Positions 1 to 9,571 of a DNA stretch of 64,000 nt are shown here, piece by piece; positions within the stretch are counted from its first letter, which is position 1; each line of letters begins with the position of its first letter. Made by a program: the position numbers and the translations under genes. The stretch covers positions 28,527-92,526 of the forward strand of contig NZ_VULX01000011.1 in assembly GCF_009696465.1 (NCBI RefSeq), in the 5' to 3' direction. Under the pieces are notes generated by a model. The model had not been told where the DNA came from. It ran no database searches and saw only the letters and a program-made list of their open reading frames with translations. This stretch comes from Inconstantimicrobium porci (GTDB lineage Bacteria; Bacillota; Clostridia; Clostridiales; Clostridiaceae).

Positions 1-364
1 GGTATGATTCGACAAGATAACCTGTAAAATCATCTTTAGGCGCCTTCCATGTAAAACTTATTTCTTTTGAGGAAGGAATTCTTATTTCCTTCCTACCAAC
101 TGTTTTATTCAGATGTCTGAAATAAACGCAGACCTTTTTATTAACATAGTCTTTGCTTTTATCTGATAACTTTATTTTAAAATTCACAGTATCAGATGGA
201 GCATATCTTGATTTATCAGTATACATATCAAGCAATACACTATTTTTGTTTTCTATCACTGATACTTTTCTAGTATCCCTGAAAAATCTATACGCTGCAA
301 AACTACCTAGAGCTATTACTCCAGCTGCAATGCAAATAGTTATTAAAATTTTCTTTTTCTTCAT
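1..364 (-). CDS. Glycoside hydrolase family 66 protein, N-terminal part (cut by window edge)
   Basis: The first 121 residues are visible. A hydrophobic anchor follows MKKKK (about residues 5-24), so the enzyme is exported or membrane-tethered. After it comes a beta-rich domain with DMYTDKSRYAPSDTVNFKI, YFRHLNKTV and FTWKAPKDDFTGYLVE, the N-terminal pattern of GH66 dextranases and cycloisomaltooligosaccharide glucanotransferases. The catalytic barrel lies beyond the window, so dextranase and transferase cannot be told apart. The ATG follows the upstream permease stop by 2 bp and is the last visible gene of a binding protein-permease-permease-hydrolase operon, which implies uptake of alpha-1,6-glucan fragments. 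Confidence 0.8.
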   Translation of the reverse strand, partial: MKKKKILITICIAAGVIALGSFAAYRFFRDTRKVSVIENKNSVLLDMYTDKSRYAPSDTVNFKIKLSDKSKDYVNKKVCVYFRHLNKTVGRKEIRIPSSKEISFTWKAPKDDFTGYLVESY

Positions 365-366
365 AA

Positions 367-1200
367 CTAACCTTTTATACCTCCTTCAGTCATTCCAGAT
401 TGAACAAAGTATTTCTGAGTTATGATAAAGATTATTATTTCAGGTATAAACGTAATCATAGCACCTGCAAAAACAAGTCCCCATGATGTTGCATGCTGTC
501 CTCTGAACAGCTGAAGACCTACTGGTAGTGTCCATTTATCTGGATTCTTTATAAATGTCAATACACCAAAGAAATCACACCATGTTCCAGTAAATATTCC
601 AATGCCTAAAGTTCCTAATGAAGGCTTAGAAAGTGGAAGCACAATTTTTCTATAAATTGTCCATCTTGTTCCACCATCCATAATTACAGATTCTTCAAGA
701 TCTCTTGGAAGCTGTTCAAAGAATCCTCTCAGGAAAAATGTATTTCCTGCAACTCCTCCACCTACTGACAAAAGAATTAAACCTTTATACGTATCAACAA
801 GCCCCATACTATTGATAACACTATACTGAGCAACGATATTTAAAACCCCTGGAACCATCATTGTAAATAGATATATATTAAATAAAATCTCCTTTCCTGG
901 AAAATCAAATCTTGCAAAACCATACGCTGAAAGTGATGATACAAACAATACACATATTGTTGTAACTACAGCCAGGAAGGTTGAATTTAGAAAATATCTG
1001 AAGAAGTTATTTGATGACCACACCTCTGCATAATTACCAAAATACCAGTCTCTTGGCAAAATTCTTGGTGGATAAGGCAAAGTGAATGTTTCTTTTACAA
1101 GTGATGTTGAAAACATTGAAAGAAACGGTATTATTGCAATGATTACAAATAACCAAAGTACAAGATGAATAATAAATTTTAATTTTTTACTTGTTACCAT
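367..1200 (-). CDS. Carbohydrate ABC transporter permease, MalG type
   Basis: 277 residues with about six membrane segments. The ATPase-coupling EAA loop is recognisable as EESVIMDGGTRWTIYRKI followed by VLPLSKP in the second half. It is the MalG-like partner of the permease just upstream (12 bp gap) and would form the membrane channel for the sugar delivered by the lipoprotein encoded upstream. No ATPase gene is in the operon, so a shared MsmX/MalK-type ATPase encoded elsewhere is inferred. Substrate inferred from the neighbouring GH66 gene: isomaltosaccharides. Confidence 0.93.
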   Translation of the reverse strand: MVTSKKLKFIIHLVLWLFVIIAIIPFLSMFSTSLVKETFTLPYPPRILPRDWYFGNYAEVWSSNNFFRYFLNSTFLAVVTTICVLFVSSLSAYGFARFDFPGKEILFNIYLFTMMVPGVLNIVAQYSVINSMGLVDTYKGLILLSVGGGVAGNTFFLRGFFEQLPRDLEESVIMDGGTRWTIYRKIVLPLSKPSLGTLGIGIFTGTWCDFFGVLTFIKNPDKWTLPVGLQLFRGQHATSWGLVFAGAMITFIPEIIIFIITQKYFVQSGMTEGGIKG

Positions 1201-1212
1201 ATCTTTCGCCCC

Positions 1213-2163
1213 CTAATTTCTTTCATATTTAAAGAATTTATTTCTTGCTATTGTTAAAATGATAATAGATAAACCAATTATTACACTTAATGCACAAGCA
1301 TAACCAAAGTTGAAGTATTTAAATGCCTGATTATACATGTAGTTCTGTAAAACATCTGTTGTACCAAGAGGTCCACCTTGTGTAATCATGTATACTGCAA
1401 TGAATACATTGAATGATCCAATTATCAAATTAATCAAAATGTAATAAGTTGTATTTTTTAATAAAGGTAAAGTTATTTTAAAGAATGTCTGAACTGGTTT
1501 TGAACCATCTATAGCAGCCGCTTCGTAGACTTCCTTTGAAATCCCCTGAAGTGCAGCAAGATAAATAAACATTGTCCAGCCTACATTCTTCCATATTCCA
1601 AGAATCCATATAACAGCATTAGCTGTCCATGTATTCTGAAGCCATGCAACTGGCTCCTTAATAATGTGAAGCTTCAAAAGAAAATAATTTGCAAGTCCAT
1701 GATCTCCATCCTGGAATATATAAATGAAGATAATAGCTACTACTATCCAGTCAACCAATACTGGAAGATACAGAGCTCCTCTATAAAATAAGTTGAATTT
1801 TTTTACGCTGTTAATAAGTACTGCCATTATAAGGCCTATAAGCATTCCGAGCGGAATTGTAAACACTCCATATAAAATAACGTTTCTGAATGCCAGCCAG
1901 AATTTTTCTTTTTCATCTCCAATTAATGCAAGTTTATAGTTATCAAGTCCTACAAATGGGCTCTTTGTCCCAGGAATTAAATTGTACTTTGTAAAACTCA
2001 TATATATATTCTTAATCTGAGGATAAATAACAAAAATAAGTACTAAAATCATTCCTATTAAAATATAAGGTGCTACTTCGCCCCACTGCTTCAAGCCTTT
2101 TTTAACTTTTTGCTTCGGAGTAAGCTTTTTAGGAATAAAAGTTGTTTTAACAGTCCTCTGCAT
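1213..2163 (-). CDS. Carbohydrate ABC transporter permease, MalF type
   Basis: 316 residues. A lysine-rich cytoplasmic N-terminus precedes about six membrane spans, and the EAA loop reads YEAAAIDGSKPVQTFFKI followed by TLPLLK near residue 215-240. An AGGGAGG ribosome site sits 6 bp before the ATG. It pairs with the MalG-type permease downstream. The gap to the binding-protein gene upstream is 270 bp and holds a copy of the dispersed repeat (2251-2430), so the binding protein may be made in excess by partial termination or RNA processing there (inference). Confidence 0.93.
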   Translation of the reverse strand: MQRTVKTTFIPKKLTPKQKVKKGLKQWGEVAPYILIGMILVLIFVIYPQIKNIYMSFTKYNLIPGTKSPFVGLDNYKLALIGDEKEKFWLAFRNVILYGVFTIPLGMLIGLIMAVLINSVKKFNLFYRGALYLPVLVDWIVVAIIFIYIFQDGDHGLANYFLLKLHIIKEPVAWLQNTWTANAVIWILGIWKNVGWTMFIYLAALQGISKEVYEAAAIDGSKPVQTFFKITLPLLKNTTYYILINLIIGSFNVFIAVYMITQGGPLGTTDVLQNYMYNQAFKYFNFGYACALSVIIGLSIIILTIARNKFFKYERN

Positions 2164-2250
2164 GATATACCTCCCTCTTACTTAAACCTTTGAACAAATA
2201 ATTGTTCACTGTTCTATAATAAATATATAAATATCATCAATAATCATTGA

Positions 2251-2430
2251 AGGATGAAACTCCGCTGGAGTTTCATAATAAGAGGATAAATCCTCTAAAA
2301 AACTCTTTAAGTCCTTCAATTTCAGAGGTTTGGAGGTAAAACCTCCAATAAAACTTAGAAATTTGTGAACGTAGCGAATAAATTTCATCCTGTACTCTAA
2401 TCCCTAATCTCCTATCTCATAGTTATGATT
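2251..2430 (-). repeat. Dispersed intergenic repeat, copy 1 (scaffold 2251-2391 plus heptad tail)
   Basis: The scaffold starts AGGATGAAA and ends TTTCATCCT. Inside are three hairpins: GAAACTCC-gct-GGAGTTTC at 2255-2273, GGAGGT-aaa-ACCTCC near 2331-2346, and a third with loop GAACGTAGCGAA near 2366-2379. From 2392 a tail of degenerate 7-bp units follows (CTCTAAT, CCCTAAT, CTCCTAT, CTCATAG). A short open frame on the minus strand here is spurious. Confidence 0.85.
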
Positions 2431-2433
2431 AAT

Positions 2434-3705
2434 TTATTTTGCAACAAATAAAGGATCAAGTTCTTTTGCAAGCTCATCAAGTACCTGCTTTGGCTGTCCT
2501 TTCTTTCTCATAACTTTTTCAAAAGCTTTTGAAATCTTATCATTCATTTGTTCCCAATTAGGATTTGGTATTCTTGCCCAAGCTGTTTTTGTCTGATTAA
2601 CATATAGTTTTATAACCTCATCCTTTGTAACTTCTGCATCACCTGCTGCATCCTTGTTTGTAGGGATTAATGAAGCTTTTAATGCCATAGTCTTTTGAGG
2701 TTCATTATCAAGTAAATATTTCATAAATGTCCATGCTTCCTTTGGATGTTTGCAGTTCTTAAACATTACAATATCTTGTCCACCAACAACTGAAATACTT
2801 CCAGCAGAACCTTGTGGCATTAAAGCATATGATGTATTTTGTTTGTCTTTATCAGTTAATATACTGTTAAACCAAGGTCCATCATCTATCATTAAATAAT
2901 TACCGTCTTTCTTAACTCCATCCCAAGTACCAGGTTGTCCTCCTAATAAGCATTTACCGATTATTCCATCATCCTTAAGCTTTACTAATTTTTCTAGAGC
3001 CGCAACACTCTCAGCACTGTTAATAAATCCAGATGCTTTTGTGTACTTATCATCGCAGTATTTTCCACCTAGAGATAAGAAATATGGTGCCATACTCCAG
3101 CCATCATTCCCTGCAACTCCAATTAGTCCATTTTTATGCTTTCCTTTTATTTTCTCTGCAGCAGTTACTAAATCATCAAATGACTTAGGCGCTTCAGTAA
3201 GTCCAGCTTCTTTCAAAGCAGCCTTATTATAAATAGCTATTTTTGTGTTTGCATCAAGAGGAAGACCATAGTACTTTCCCTGCCATAAATTTGTAGCCAT
3301 AGGAGCTTCAAAACACTTATCTTTAAGTTCATTAAATCCTTCCATTTCCTGAACTTCATTTAATGCTCCAGTTTTTGCGAACTCAGGAACCCATACAATA
3401 TCCATTCTCATCATATCTGGTGCAGAACTTCCTGCAACACCTTGTACAACTTGTTGCTTTAGCCCTTCAGTAGGCATCTTTACCGGTTTAATTTTAATAT
3501 TAGGATATTTCTTTTCAAATGCAGGCAAAACTTCTTTTGTAAATACCTTATCTTCAGTATCACTGTAAGTATGCCAGAATTTTAGTTCTACCTTTTCATT
3601 TGAACTTGTCTGATTCTTTGATGCATCTGAATTTCCACATCCAGTAAATATACTTGCTGTTATTACGCCCATCATTAGTAATGATAAAATCTTTTTTGTT
3701 TTCAT
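2434..3705 (-). CDS. Extracellular sugar-binding lipoprotein of ABC transporter
   Basis: 423 residues. A lipoprotein signal peptide (MKTKKILSLL..., lipobox ending IFTGC at about residue 23) anchors it outside the membrane. The mature part is a family 1 solute-binding protein, with LKFWHTYSDTED near the start and GGQDIVMFKNCKHPKEAW in the second lobe. It would capture oligosaccharides for the two permeases downstream. Transcription is divergent from the LacI regulator, across 544 bp containing two identical TAAACGTTTATAA sites. An intact GGAGGAAT-like ribosome site precedes the ATG. Confidence 0.93.
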   Translation of the reverse strand: MKTKKILSLLMMGVITASIFTGCGNSDASKNQTSSNEKVELKFWHTYSDTEDKVFTKEVLPAFEKKYPNIKIKPVKMPTEGLKQQVVQGVAGSSAPDMMRMDIVWVPEFAKTGALNEVQEMEGFNELKDKCFEAPMATNLWQGKYYGLPLDANTKIAIYNKAALKEAGLTEAPKSFDDLVTAAEKIKGKHKNGLIGVAGNDGWSMAPYFLSLGGKYCDDKYTKASGFINSAESVAALEKLVKLKDDGIIGKCLLGGQPGTWDGVKKDGNYLMIDDGPWFNSILTDKDKQNTSYALMPQGSAGSISVVGGQDIVMFKNCKHPKEAWTFMKYLLDNEPQKTMALKASLIPTNKDAAGDAEVTKDEVIKLYVNQTKTAWARIPNPNWEQMNDKISKAFEKVMRKKGQPKQVLDELAKELDPLFVAK

Positions 3706-3778
3706 AAAAATTCCTCCATGAAAAAAATATATAATATTAAGTTATTATAAAAAATAATAGCCTATATTCGCTTTATGT

Positions 3779-3793
3779 TGTAAACGTTTATAA
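3779..3793. promoter_or_regulatory. LacI/CcpA-type operator, site 1
   Basis: TGTAAACGTTTATAA has the AAACGTTT core of LacI/GalR-family operators and matches the CcpA cre pattern TGWAANCGNTNWCA except for one base near the end. It lies 74 bp upstream of the binding-protein start. The identical 13-mer TAAACGTTTATAA recurs at 3993-4005. Whether the local LacI protein or CcpA binds here cannot be decided by eye. Confidence 0.65.
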
Positions 3794-3990
3794 GAGGCTT
3801 ATTATATTGCTAAATTAATATCATATAGTACGATATATTGCATTTATTGTAATATATCCTTGAATTTTTATTGCTTATATTATTCTTACATTACCTTATG
3901 CGTTTACGTTTTCATTTACAATTTCATTATAACATCATCATCAACATTTTCAACATATTCATATTTTGTTATTTTGTGTATTTTTTCTTT

Positions 3991-4006
3991 TTTAAACGTT
4001 TATAAA
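3991..4006. promoter_or_regulatory. LacI/CcpA-type operator, site 2
   Basis: TTTAAACGTTTATAAA shares its core 13-mer with the site at 3781-3793, 212 bp away, a spacing that would allow a looped repressor tetramer. Another AACGTAAACG-like half site lies near 3899-3916. The rest of the 544-bp divergent region is AT-rich, with no gene seen. Confidence 0.6.
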
Positions 4007-4249
4007 TGTTAATTACATTAAATATAATTAGTAAAAATACTTTTATTACATTTTGCCCCAATAATAAATGCAAATATTGTAAATATTGTATTTGAATTTA
4101 TTTTGTTGTTATTATATTATTTAATTAACGAAGTCTTACGTTTACTTTCACGGTAAAGTATAAACATTACTATATTGAATATATTGTAAAATTAATGTAA
4201 AATGTATTTATTTTAGTAAAACTTCAAAATAATATTTAGGGATGATCAT

Positions 4250-5272
4250 ATGGTGACAATTAAACAGATGGCAGAAATGCTTGGCGTTAGTACAACTACT
4301 ATATCTAATGTAATTCATGGAAAAACAAAAGAAGTTTCAAAAGAAACTGTAAAAAGAGTAAACGAACTTATTGAAGCATGTGAATATGTTCCAAATATCA
4401 ATGCCAGAAACTTAGCTCAAAATAAATCAAAGATTATTGGTCTTGCTATAAAGCCAAGACAAAGCAAATACAAAAAAACAACAAAAGATATTTTTATAAA
4501 TGAACTAACCAGCGATATTGAAGATTATGTACGAAAGAATGGATATTATATGATGCTGTATATATCTGAAGATATTTATGAAATAATTAATTCAGTATCA
4601 AGCTGGAATGTAGACGGGCTTATTTTAATGGGTATGTCAACTGACGATTGTATAATGTTAAAACAGAAATTTAAAAAACCAATGGTCTTTATTGACAGCT
4701 ACTTTGATAACAGAGTAGTTGATTATGTTAATGTAGGCCTTGATGATGTAGGTGGCTGTCATGATATTACAAAATACCTAATTGAGAATGGACATAAAAA
4801 GATAGCTTATATAGCCGATAACTGTGAAGGCTGTGATAAATACAGATATTTAGGTTTTAGAAATGCCTTAATTGAATCTAAAATCATGATTTCAGATCAA
4901 AACTTTATACTTATACAATCAGAAAGAAATAAGTTAGGTGCAAGTCTTGAGGATATCTTTAATGCATCTAAGCATTTTACAGCCTTAGTCTGTGCATCTG
5001 ATTATTATGCTGTCTTGATTATGAACTATCTTATGGACAAGGGTGTCAAAATACCAGAAGATATTTCAATCGTAGGCTTCGATGACAACATTTATGCACA
5101 AATTGTACGTCCACACTTGTCTACAGTTCACCAGGATATTTCTGAAAAAAGCAAAGTTGCTGTAGAAAAATTATTTAAAATGATTGAAAATGAAAGTCTG
5201 TCAGAAAAAAATACAATCCTACCTACAACAATCGTAATAAGAAATAGTGTAAAAAAAATAGCCGGGAAATAA
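4250..5272 (+). CDS. LacI-family transcriptional regulator
   Basis: 340 residues. The helix-turn-helix and hinge (MVTIKQMAEMLGVSTTTISN, then VNELIEACEYVPNINARNLA) occupy residues 1-55. A periplasmic-binding-protein-like effector domain follows, with the usual VGFDDNIYAQIVRPHLSTV near the C-terminus. It is divergent from the sugar-transport operon and most likely represses it until an oligosaccharide or its product binds. Its stop codon lies inside the terminator stem that follows. Confidence 0.93.
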   Translation: MVTIKQMAEMLGVSTTTISNVIHGKTKEVSKETVKRVNELIEACEYVPNINARNLAQNKSKIIGLAIKPRQSKYKKTTKDIFINELTSDIEDYVRKNGYYMMLYISEDIYEIINSVSSWNVDGLILMGMSTDDCIMLKQKFKKPMVFIDSYFDNRVVDYVNVGLDDVGGCHDITKYLIENGHKKIAYIADNCEGCDKYRYLGFRNALIESKIMISDQNFILIQSERNKLGASLEDIFNASKHFTALVCASDYYAVLIMNYLMDKGVKIPEDISIVGFDDNIYAQIVRPHLSTVHQDISEKSKVAVEKLFKMIENESLSEKNTILPTTIVIRNSVKKIAGK

Positions 5273-5294
5273 ATATCCCCAGCTATTTTTTATT
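5253..5294 (+). terminator. Intrinsic terminator of the LacI-family gene
   Basis: AAAAAATAGCCGGG pairs with CCCCAGCTATTTTTT around a short AT loop, and the 3' arm runs into a T tract. The stem overlaps the last codons and the stop of the regulator. Confidence 0.8.
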
Positions 5295-5333
5295 CATTTT
5301 AATCTATTAATTACAATTCCATCTGCAATATAT

Positions 5334-5572
5334 CTATACTAAACCAAAATGTGTTTCAACTATTTTTAATGTATCTTCTATTTTTCTATTACTATCTCTG
5401 GCAATAGAAAAATAACAGTTGTTTTTGATAATTTCAATTTCACGCCTATTAACTAAATCTACCGTATTAAACACATTCTCAAAGCTTCTATCTGCATTAG
5501 GAAAAGATTTTACACATTCATAAAAATCTCTTTTTTCAGGTCTGTTAATAATATATTATTCTTAATATCCAT
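5334..5572 (-). pseudogene. Frameshifted remnant, family unknown
   Basis: A ribosome site (TCTCC complement at 5581-5585) and ATG at 5572 open a frame that stops after 20 codons. A second frame continues as PEKRDFYECVKSFPNADRSF and ends KIEDTLKIVETHFGLV before a stop at 5334. Together they give about 75 residues of plausible but interrupted coding sequence. I do not recognise the family. Confidence 0.45.
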
Positions 5573-5625
5573 ATGATAATCTCCTTTATAGCAATAAAAC
5601 CATATTAATTTATTATAACTTATAT

Positions 5626-6504
5626 TTACAGAATTTCAAGTTCTTCTTTTATTTCCTTGTTATACTTAAGGAAATTATTTAATTCCTCTTCTTTTTTGAA
5701 TAAAACATCAGTATACTCTGTAGTATTATCTTCACGTATAAGTCTGAAATATAGTGACCTTACAAAATTCTTTGTATTAACTCTCTGAATGTACTTTTCA
5801 TCACTGTACCCAGGTGTAATAACGCTGCCTAATCTGCTTATCCATTGACACACTTTTTCTCTGCCAAGAACATTTCTGATGACAACTTCATAGACCACTG
5901 TTGCCATTCTCTCATCTTCTTCATGTGATAACAAATATTTTGTATTTTCTAAAACGTGGTTAAATCCATCAAGTACTTTCAACATAGTTTCTTTATCACA
6001 CTGCTTACTTCTTACTATGCTGCATAAAACATCAGCTCCATGTGCAGCTGCATGCATCCAGCCAATTCTCTCTTCATATCCTCTTAAATCTTTTTCCTCA
6101 TTATAATATCTTATTACACAATCTTTTAAGTTGTTGAATTCTTCTAAAGATAAATACTGCTTCTGCATATTCATATATAATAAAAGATCAATGACTAACA
6201 TCGAGAACGTTCTTGTTACTACGCTGTCCTCTTTCTCGCTGCCTATCTTGTAAAACAAATGATTTTTATCTAAGATAACATTCAAAATTTCTTTTAATTC
6301 TTCACTATTAAAATAACATTTTTCCGTAATCCAATAACAAAAAGTAGAATATATCAGTTCATCCCTCAAATGAGGATCAGTATCTCCTATATACTTAAGC
6401 ATAAGATCTGTTGTTTCCTTTATAACCTTTTTATCATCTTCTTTATAATCATTATGCTTAATTTCCTCTAGTTTCTTTAAAAGTTCTTCTCTTTCATTAT
6501 TCAA
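5626..6504 (-). CDS. DUF2785 family protein
   Basis: 292 residues, mostly helical and soluble, without signal peptide. GWMHAAAHGADVLCSIVRSK in the middle and the preceding RDELIYSTFCYWI are the hallmarks I associate with DUF2785, a family of unknown function. The start is a TTG preceded by AAGGGATGG. It lies 49 bp downstream of the S66 peptidase gene and is probably cotranscribed with it. No catalytic role can be assigned from sequence. Confidence 0.75.
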   Translation of the reverse strand: MNNEREELLKKLEEIKHNDYKEDDKKVIKETTDLMLKYIGDTDPHLRDELIYSTFCYWITEKCYFNSEELKEILNVILDKNHLFYKIGSEKEDSVVTRTFSMLVIDLLLYMNMQKQYLSLEEFNNLKDCVIRYYNEEKDLRGYEERIGWMHAAAHGADVLCSIVRSKQCDKETMLKVLDGFNHVLENTKYLLSHEEDERMATVVYEVVIRNVLGREKVCQWISRLGSVITPGYSDEKYIQRVNTKNFVRSLYFRLIREDNTTEYTDVLFKKEEELNNFLKYNKEIKEELEIL

Positions 6505-6553
6505 GCTTGGCCATCCCTTCTAGTATATTTAAGTTTAAGATTTTTCCTACTGG

Positions 6554-7585
6554 TTATTCCACTACTCTTTCCAGCAGCTTAATTGTCTTGTTATCAGCAT
6601 CAATTTCACATTCGATGCCAAAAGGTATAATTCCTATAGGCTCACTATGTCCAAAATTAGCATTGTAGATGACTATCATATCTTCCCTGCCGTATTCCTT
6701 AAGTACCATTTTGTACTGTTCTTTATATTCTTCATAATAAACTTCACCCTGAGGTTTACCACAGATTATCCCTCTGATAGCGCCAAGAATTCCTTGTGCT
6801 CCTAAGTTTCTTAAATAATATCTTATTAAATCTGGGCTTGGCTTCTCTTCACTGGTCTCTAAAAATAATATTTTATCCTTCCACTCCTCAAGTGATGGCC
6901 ATATATCTGTTCCTATATACATAGGCATAGCGTCAAGACATCCCCCTAAAAGCTTTCCTGCCGCTTTTCCATGTCCTTGAAGCACTTCATAACCTTTTTC
7001 ATCAATAAGATGTTTCTTTGCTTTATTCATATTTTCTTCGCACCAGCTTATAAATTCATTTGTCCAATAATCACATTTTTTAATTTCGTAAGTTTCTTCT
7101 GCATCAAAAAGCATCTTTCTCACTGCATTTTCAGTATAGTCATACATATCAACATAGTTGGCAAAATCACATATGAGTGCAGGTCCATAATATGAAACAA
7201 GACCAGCCTTATACATCATAAGATGATTTGCTGTAGTATCTGAAAATCCCATGAAAATTTTTGGATTATTCCTTATAACATCGTAATCGATATATGGAAG
7301 CAGTCTTATAGTATCTTCACCACCAATTGCACAAATAATTCCCTTTATGGACTTATCCTTAAATGCATTCATAAGATCCTCTGCTCTTTTTTCAGGATGA
7401 TTATATATATAATCAACTCCTTTTAATGCATTTTCCATAGTAACAACTTCAAGTCCAAACTTTTCTTCAAGTCTTTTCTTACCTAATTCATATTTATGTA
7501 ATATTTCTTTTTCCCCTAAAATACCGCTGGATAAGCTAACAATTGCAACTCTATCTCCCTTGCATAGTCTTTCTGGTTTTATCAT
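6554..7585 (-). CDS. S66 family peptidase (LD-carboxypeptidase / MccF-like)
   Basis: 343 residues without signal peptide, hence cytoplasmic. The nucleophile Ser115 sits in GFSDTT. The Glu and His of the S66 triad are visible as Glu243 in FLETSEEKPS and His313 in FGHSEPIGIIPFG. The N-terminus KGDRVAIVSLSSG is also typical. MccF-type members cleave microcin C-like aminoacyl-nucleotides, while LdcA-type members recycle muropeptides; the Tyr/Trp-rich middle loop suggests the MccF branch, but this is inference. A GGGGGG ribosome site precedes the ATG. Confidence 0.88.
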   Translation of the reverse strand: MIKPERLCKGDRVAIVSLSSGILGEKEILHKYELGKKRLEEKFGLEVVTMENALKGVDYIYNHPEKRAEDLMNAFKDKSIKGIICAIGGEDTIRLLPYIDYDVIRNNPKIFMGFSDTTANHLMMYKAGLVSYYGPALICDFANYVDMYDYTENAVRKMLFDAEETYEIKKCDYWTNEFISWCEENMNKAKKHLIDEKGYEVLQGHGKAAGKLLGGCLDAMPMYIGTDIWPSLEEWKDKILFLETSEEKPSPDLIRYYLRNLGAQGILGAIRGIICGKPQGEVYYEEYKEQYKMVLKEYGREDMIVIYNANFGHSEPIGIIPFGIECEIDADNKTIKLLERVVE

Positions 7586-7616
7586 TCAAATCCCCCCTTT
7601 TGTTGTGTATTTTTTC

Positions 7617-8225
7617 TTATTGTACCATAATATTACCAATACCGTTAAACATTCTATATACCACTATTGGCTCACATTGATTTATTTTTAATGCTAAAGT
7701 TTCTTCTTCTGTTAAAGACTTTAATATTTTTAAGATGCATCTAATTGTACACATATGAGAAACTATTGCTACCTTTTTATAATTCATTGCAAGAAGCTCA
7801 CTTAAGAATTTATTTACTCTATTACATACATCTGTATAGCTTTCTCCACCTGGTGCTTTCTGAATAAAATCATGCCTAAAATTCATATATTCATGATTTT
7901 CAAAATACTTTTTATATTGTATACATCCTCTAATATCGTCTACACCGCACCCCTCAAACACCCCAAGTTAGCGCTCTCTAAGCCTCTTATCAAGTTGAAT
8001 TATTTTACTTGGAAATATAGCTTGTGCAGTTTCCTTTGTCCTAATTAAATCAGATGCAAAACAGATTTCTACATCCTTAAGTTCATCCAAAGACTTCAAT
8101 ACTTCGGCTTTTTTTAACCCTTCACTTGTTACATGACACTCCCACTGTCCAGTAAACATTTTGTACTCAGGATAATTTATTCTGTTAGCTTCACTTTCTC
8201 CATGTCTTATTAGGATTATCTCCAT
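7617..8225 (-). pseudogene. Histidine phosphatase family (phosphoglycerate mutase-like), internal stop
   Basis: The first 85 codons carry the phosphohistidine motif LIRHGESEANR and end at LDKRLRER. A TAA at 7968-7970 then interrupts, and the same frame continues with LGVFEGCGVDDIRGCIQYKK up to the second catalytic His in VAIVSHMCTIRCIL. One codon change (for example TCA to TAA) explains the break, so this is either a recent nonsense mutation, a sequencing error, or two peptides. Full length would be about 202 residues, normal for cobC/gpmB-like enzymes. Confidence 0.8.
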
Positions 8226-8248
8226 ATCGTTCCCCCTTGCATATCTTA

Positions 8249-8911
8249 CTAATTAGTTTGATGATTCCTGGCCAGCTTTGCTTTTACAAGCTTCTCATGG
8301 TAAAAATAATTAATATGATTTATATTATGCTGGTTACAGTATTGCTCAATTTCTATTGACAAGTCCAGCCAGTAATCTTTATTTTTTCTTAGATAAATAT
8401 CACTATAAACATTTGAATACTGTGGATACTTTTCATCAATATACGAAAGAATTTTCTCCTTATAGCTACCCCTTAAATTTAGATTCTCGAACCAGTACTC
8501 ATCAATAAAATCATGACTTTTCTCAATAATTGCTTTAAAATCTGTAACTTTAGGAAATATGGGTGACATAAATAAAACAGTATATATGCCGTTTTCATGA
8601 AGAGTCTTCAATGTGTTAAGTCTATCCTTTATGCTGCTGGCATTATCCATATCATTTTTAAAATCTTCATCAAGTGTGTTAATAGACATTGCCGCCTTAA
8701 AGTTCTTCAGTTTTTTAAGCAGATCAATATCACGCAGAATAAGGCTTGACTTTGTTGACATTGTAATCTCGCAGTCTGCCTCAATAAGCTGTTTTAAAAT
8801 ACTCTGAGTTATGCAGTATTTTTCTTCAAAACGGTTATAGCAGTCTGTAACTGACGAAAGAAAAACAGACTTACCTTTAAGCTTGTTTATGTGAATCAAA
8901 TGACTCATCAA
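8249..8911 (-). pseudogene. Radical SAM (spore photoproduct lyase-like) protein, N-terminus lost
   Basis: 220 residues matching the C-terminal two-thirds of SPL-family radical SAM proteins: GKSVFLSSVTDCYN, ITQSILKQL, MSTKSSLILRDIDLL, then NGIYTVLFMSPIFP. The CxxxCxxC iron-sulfur motif that should precede this is absent, so the protein cannot bind the cluster. The open frame starts inside the remnant of an rfbC-like gene (8877-9311), i.e. two truncated genes are joined. Confidence 0.72.
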
Positions 8912-9311
8912 TACGCATTACATTCTTTGTATTATCTTCAAGCGAAATAAAAACATGTCCAAACCCCTTAGGAATAAAAATCTGTTTTCTATTTTCTTCA
9001 CTTAACTCAACACAAACCCATTTCAAAAATGTTGGAGAATCTCTTCTTAAGTCAACTGCATAATCTATTCCTCTGCCCTTAATACAATATAAAAGCTTGG
9101 CCTGAGGTTTAGGATTATTCTGAAAGTGTATTCCATAGAGAGTTCCTGCTTTTTCTGATAAATAAACATACTCCTCTACATATTTAAAGTCAATTCCAGC
9201 CTACTCTAACTGTTCTTTATTAAGTATTGGATATGAAAATCCTCTATTACCAACGTGTTTGTCATATTCGATAATTTTAACTTCACTTAATTCTGTGCTT
9301 GTAATTTTCAA
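8877..9311 (-). pseudogene. dTDP-4-dehydrorhamnose 3,5-epimerase-like (RfbC) remnant
   Basis: A TTG at 9311 behind GGGGGG opens a frame beginning MKITSTELSEVKIIEYDKHV. It is interrupted by TAG at 9201-9203 (codon 37), then runs on through AGTLYGIHFQNNPKPQAKL, GRGIDYAVDLRRDSPTF and IFIPKGFGHVFISLEDN, clear cupin-fold RfbC sequence. After RIDESFDSHK it hits a stop inside the radical SAM fragment. The internal stop and lost C-terminus mean no active epimerase. It probably belonged to a former surface-polysaccharide cluster. Confidence 0.8.
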
Positions 9312-9571
9312 TTACATCCCCCCTAAAAAATTATATCAAGTCTATAAACTATGTTGCCAACCTTTCCTTCTCTATTTCTGCCATCTTTCGACCTATATAA
9401 ACATCAACTTTAATTACACCATATAATTCCATGCACTATATTTAAAAATATCTATCCATTGTATGTGGATTTATGATATTATTATATAAGCAAAAATAAT
9501 AATAAAACATTGATTGTTTAACAAATAACAAAGATGATGTTTTATCAATTTCAAAAAACAGGAGAGATTAT

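Noticed and set aside
2206..2388. Minus-strand 60-codon open frame
   Set aside because: It lies almost entirely within dispersed-repeat copy 1; the peptide reflects the hairpins and has no ribosome site.
9349..9432. Minus-strand 27-codon frame (MELYGVIKVDVYIGRKMAEI...)
   Set aside because: Could be the tail of a lost gene upstream of the rfbC remnant, but too short to assign; the rest of 9312-9571 shows only AT-rich sequence.
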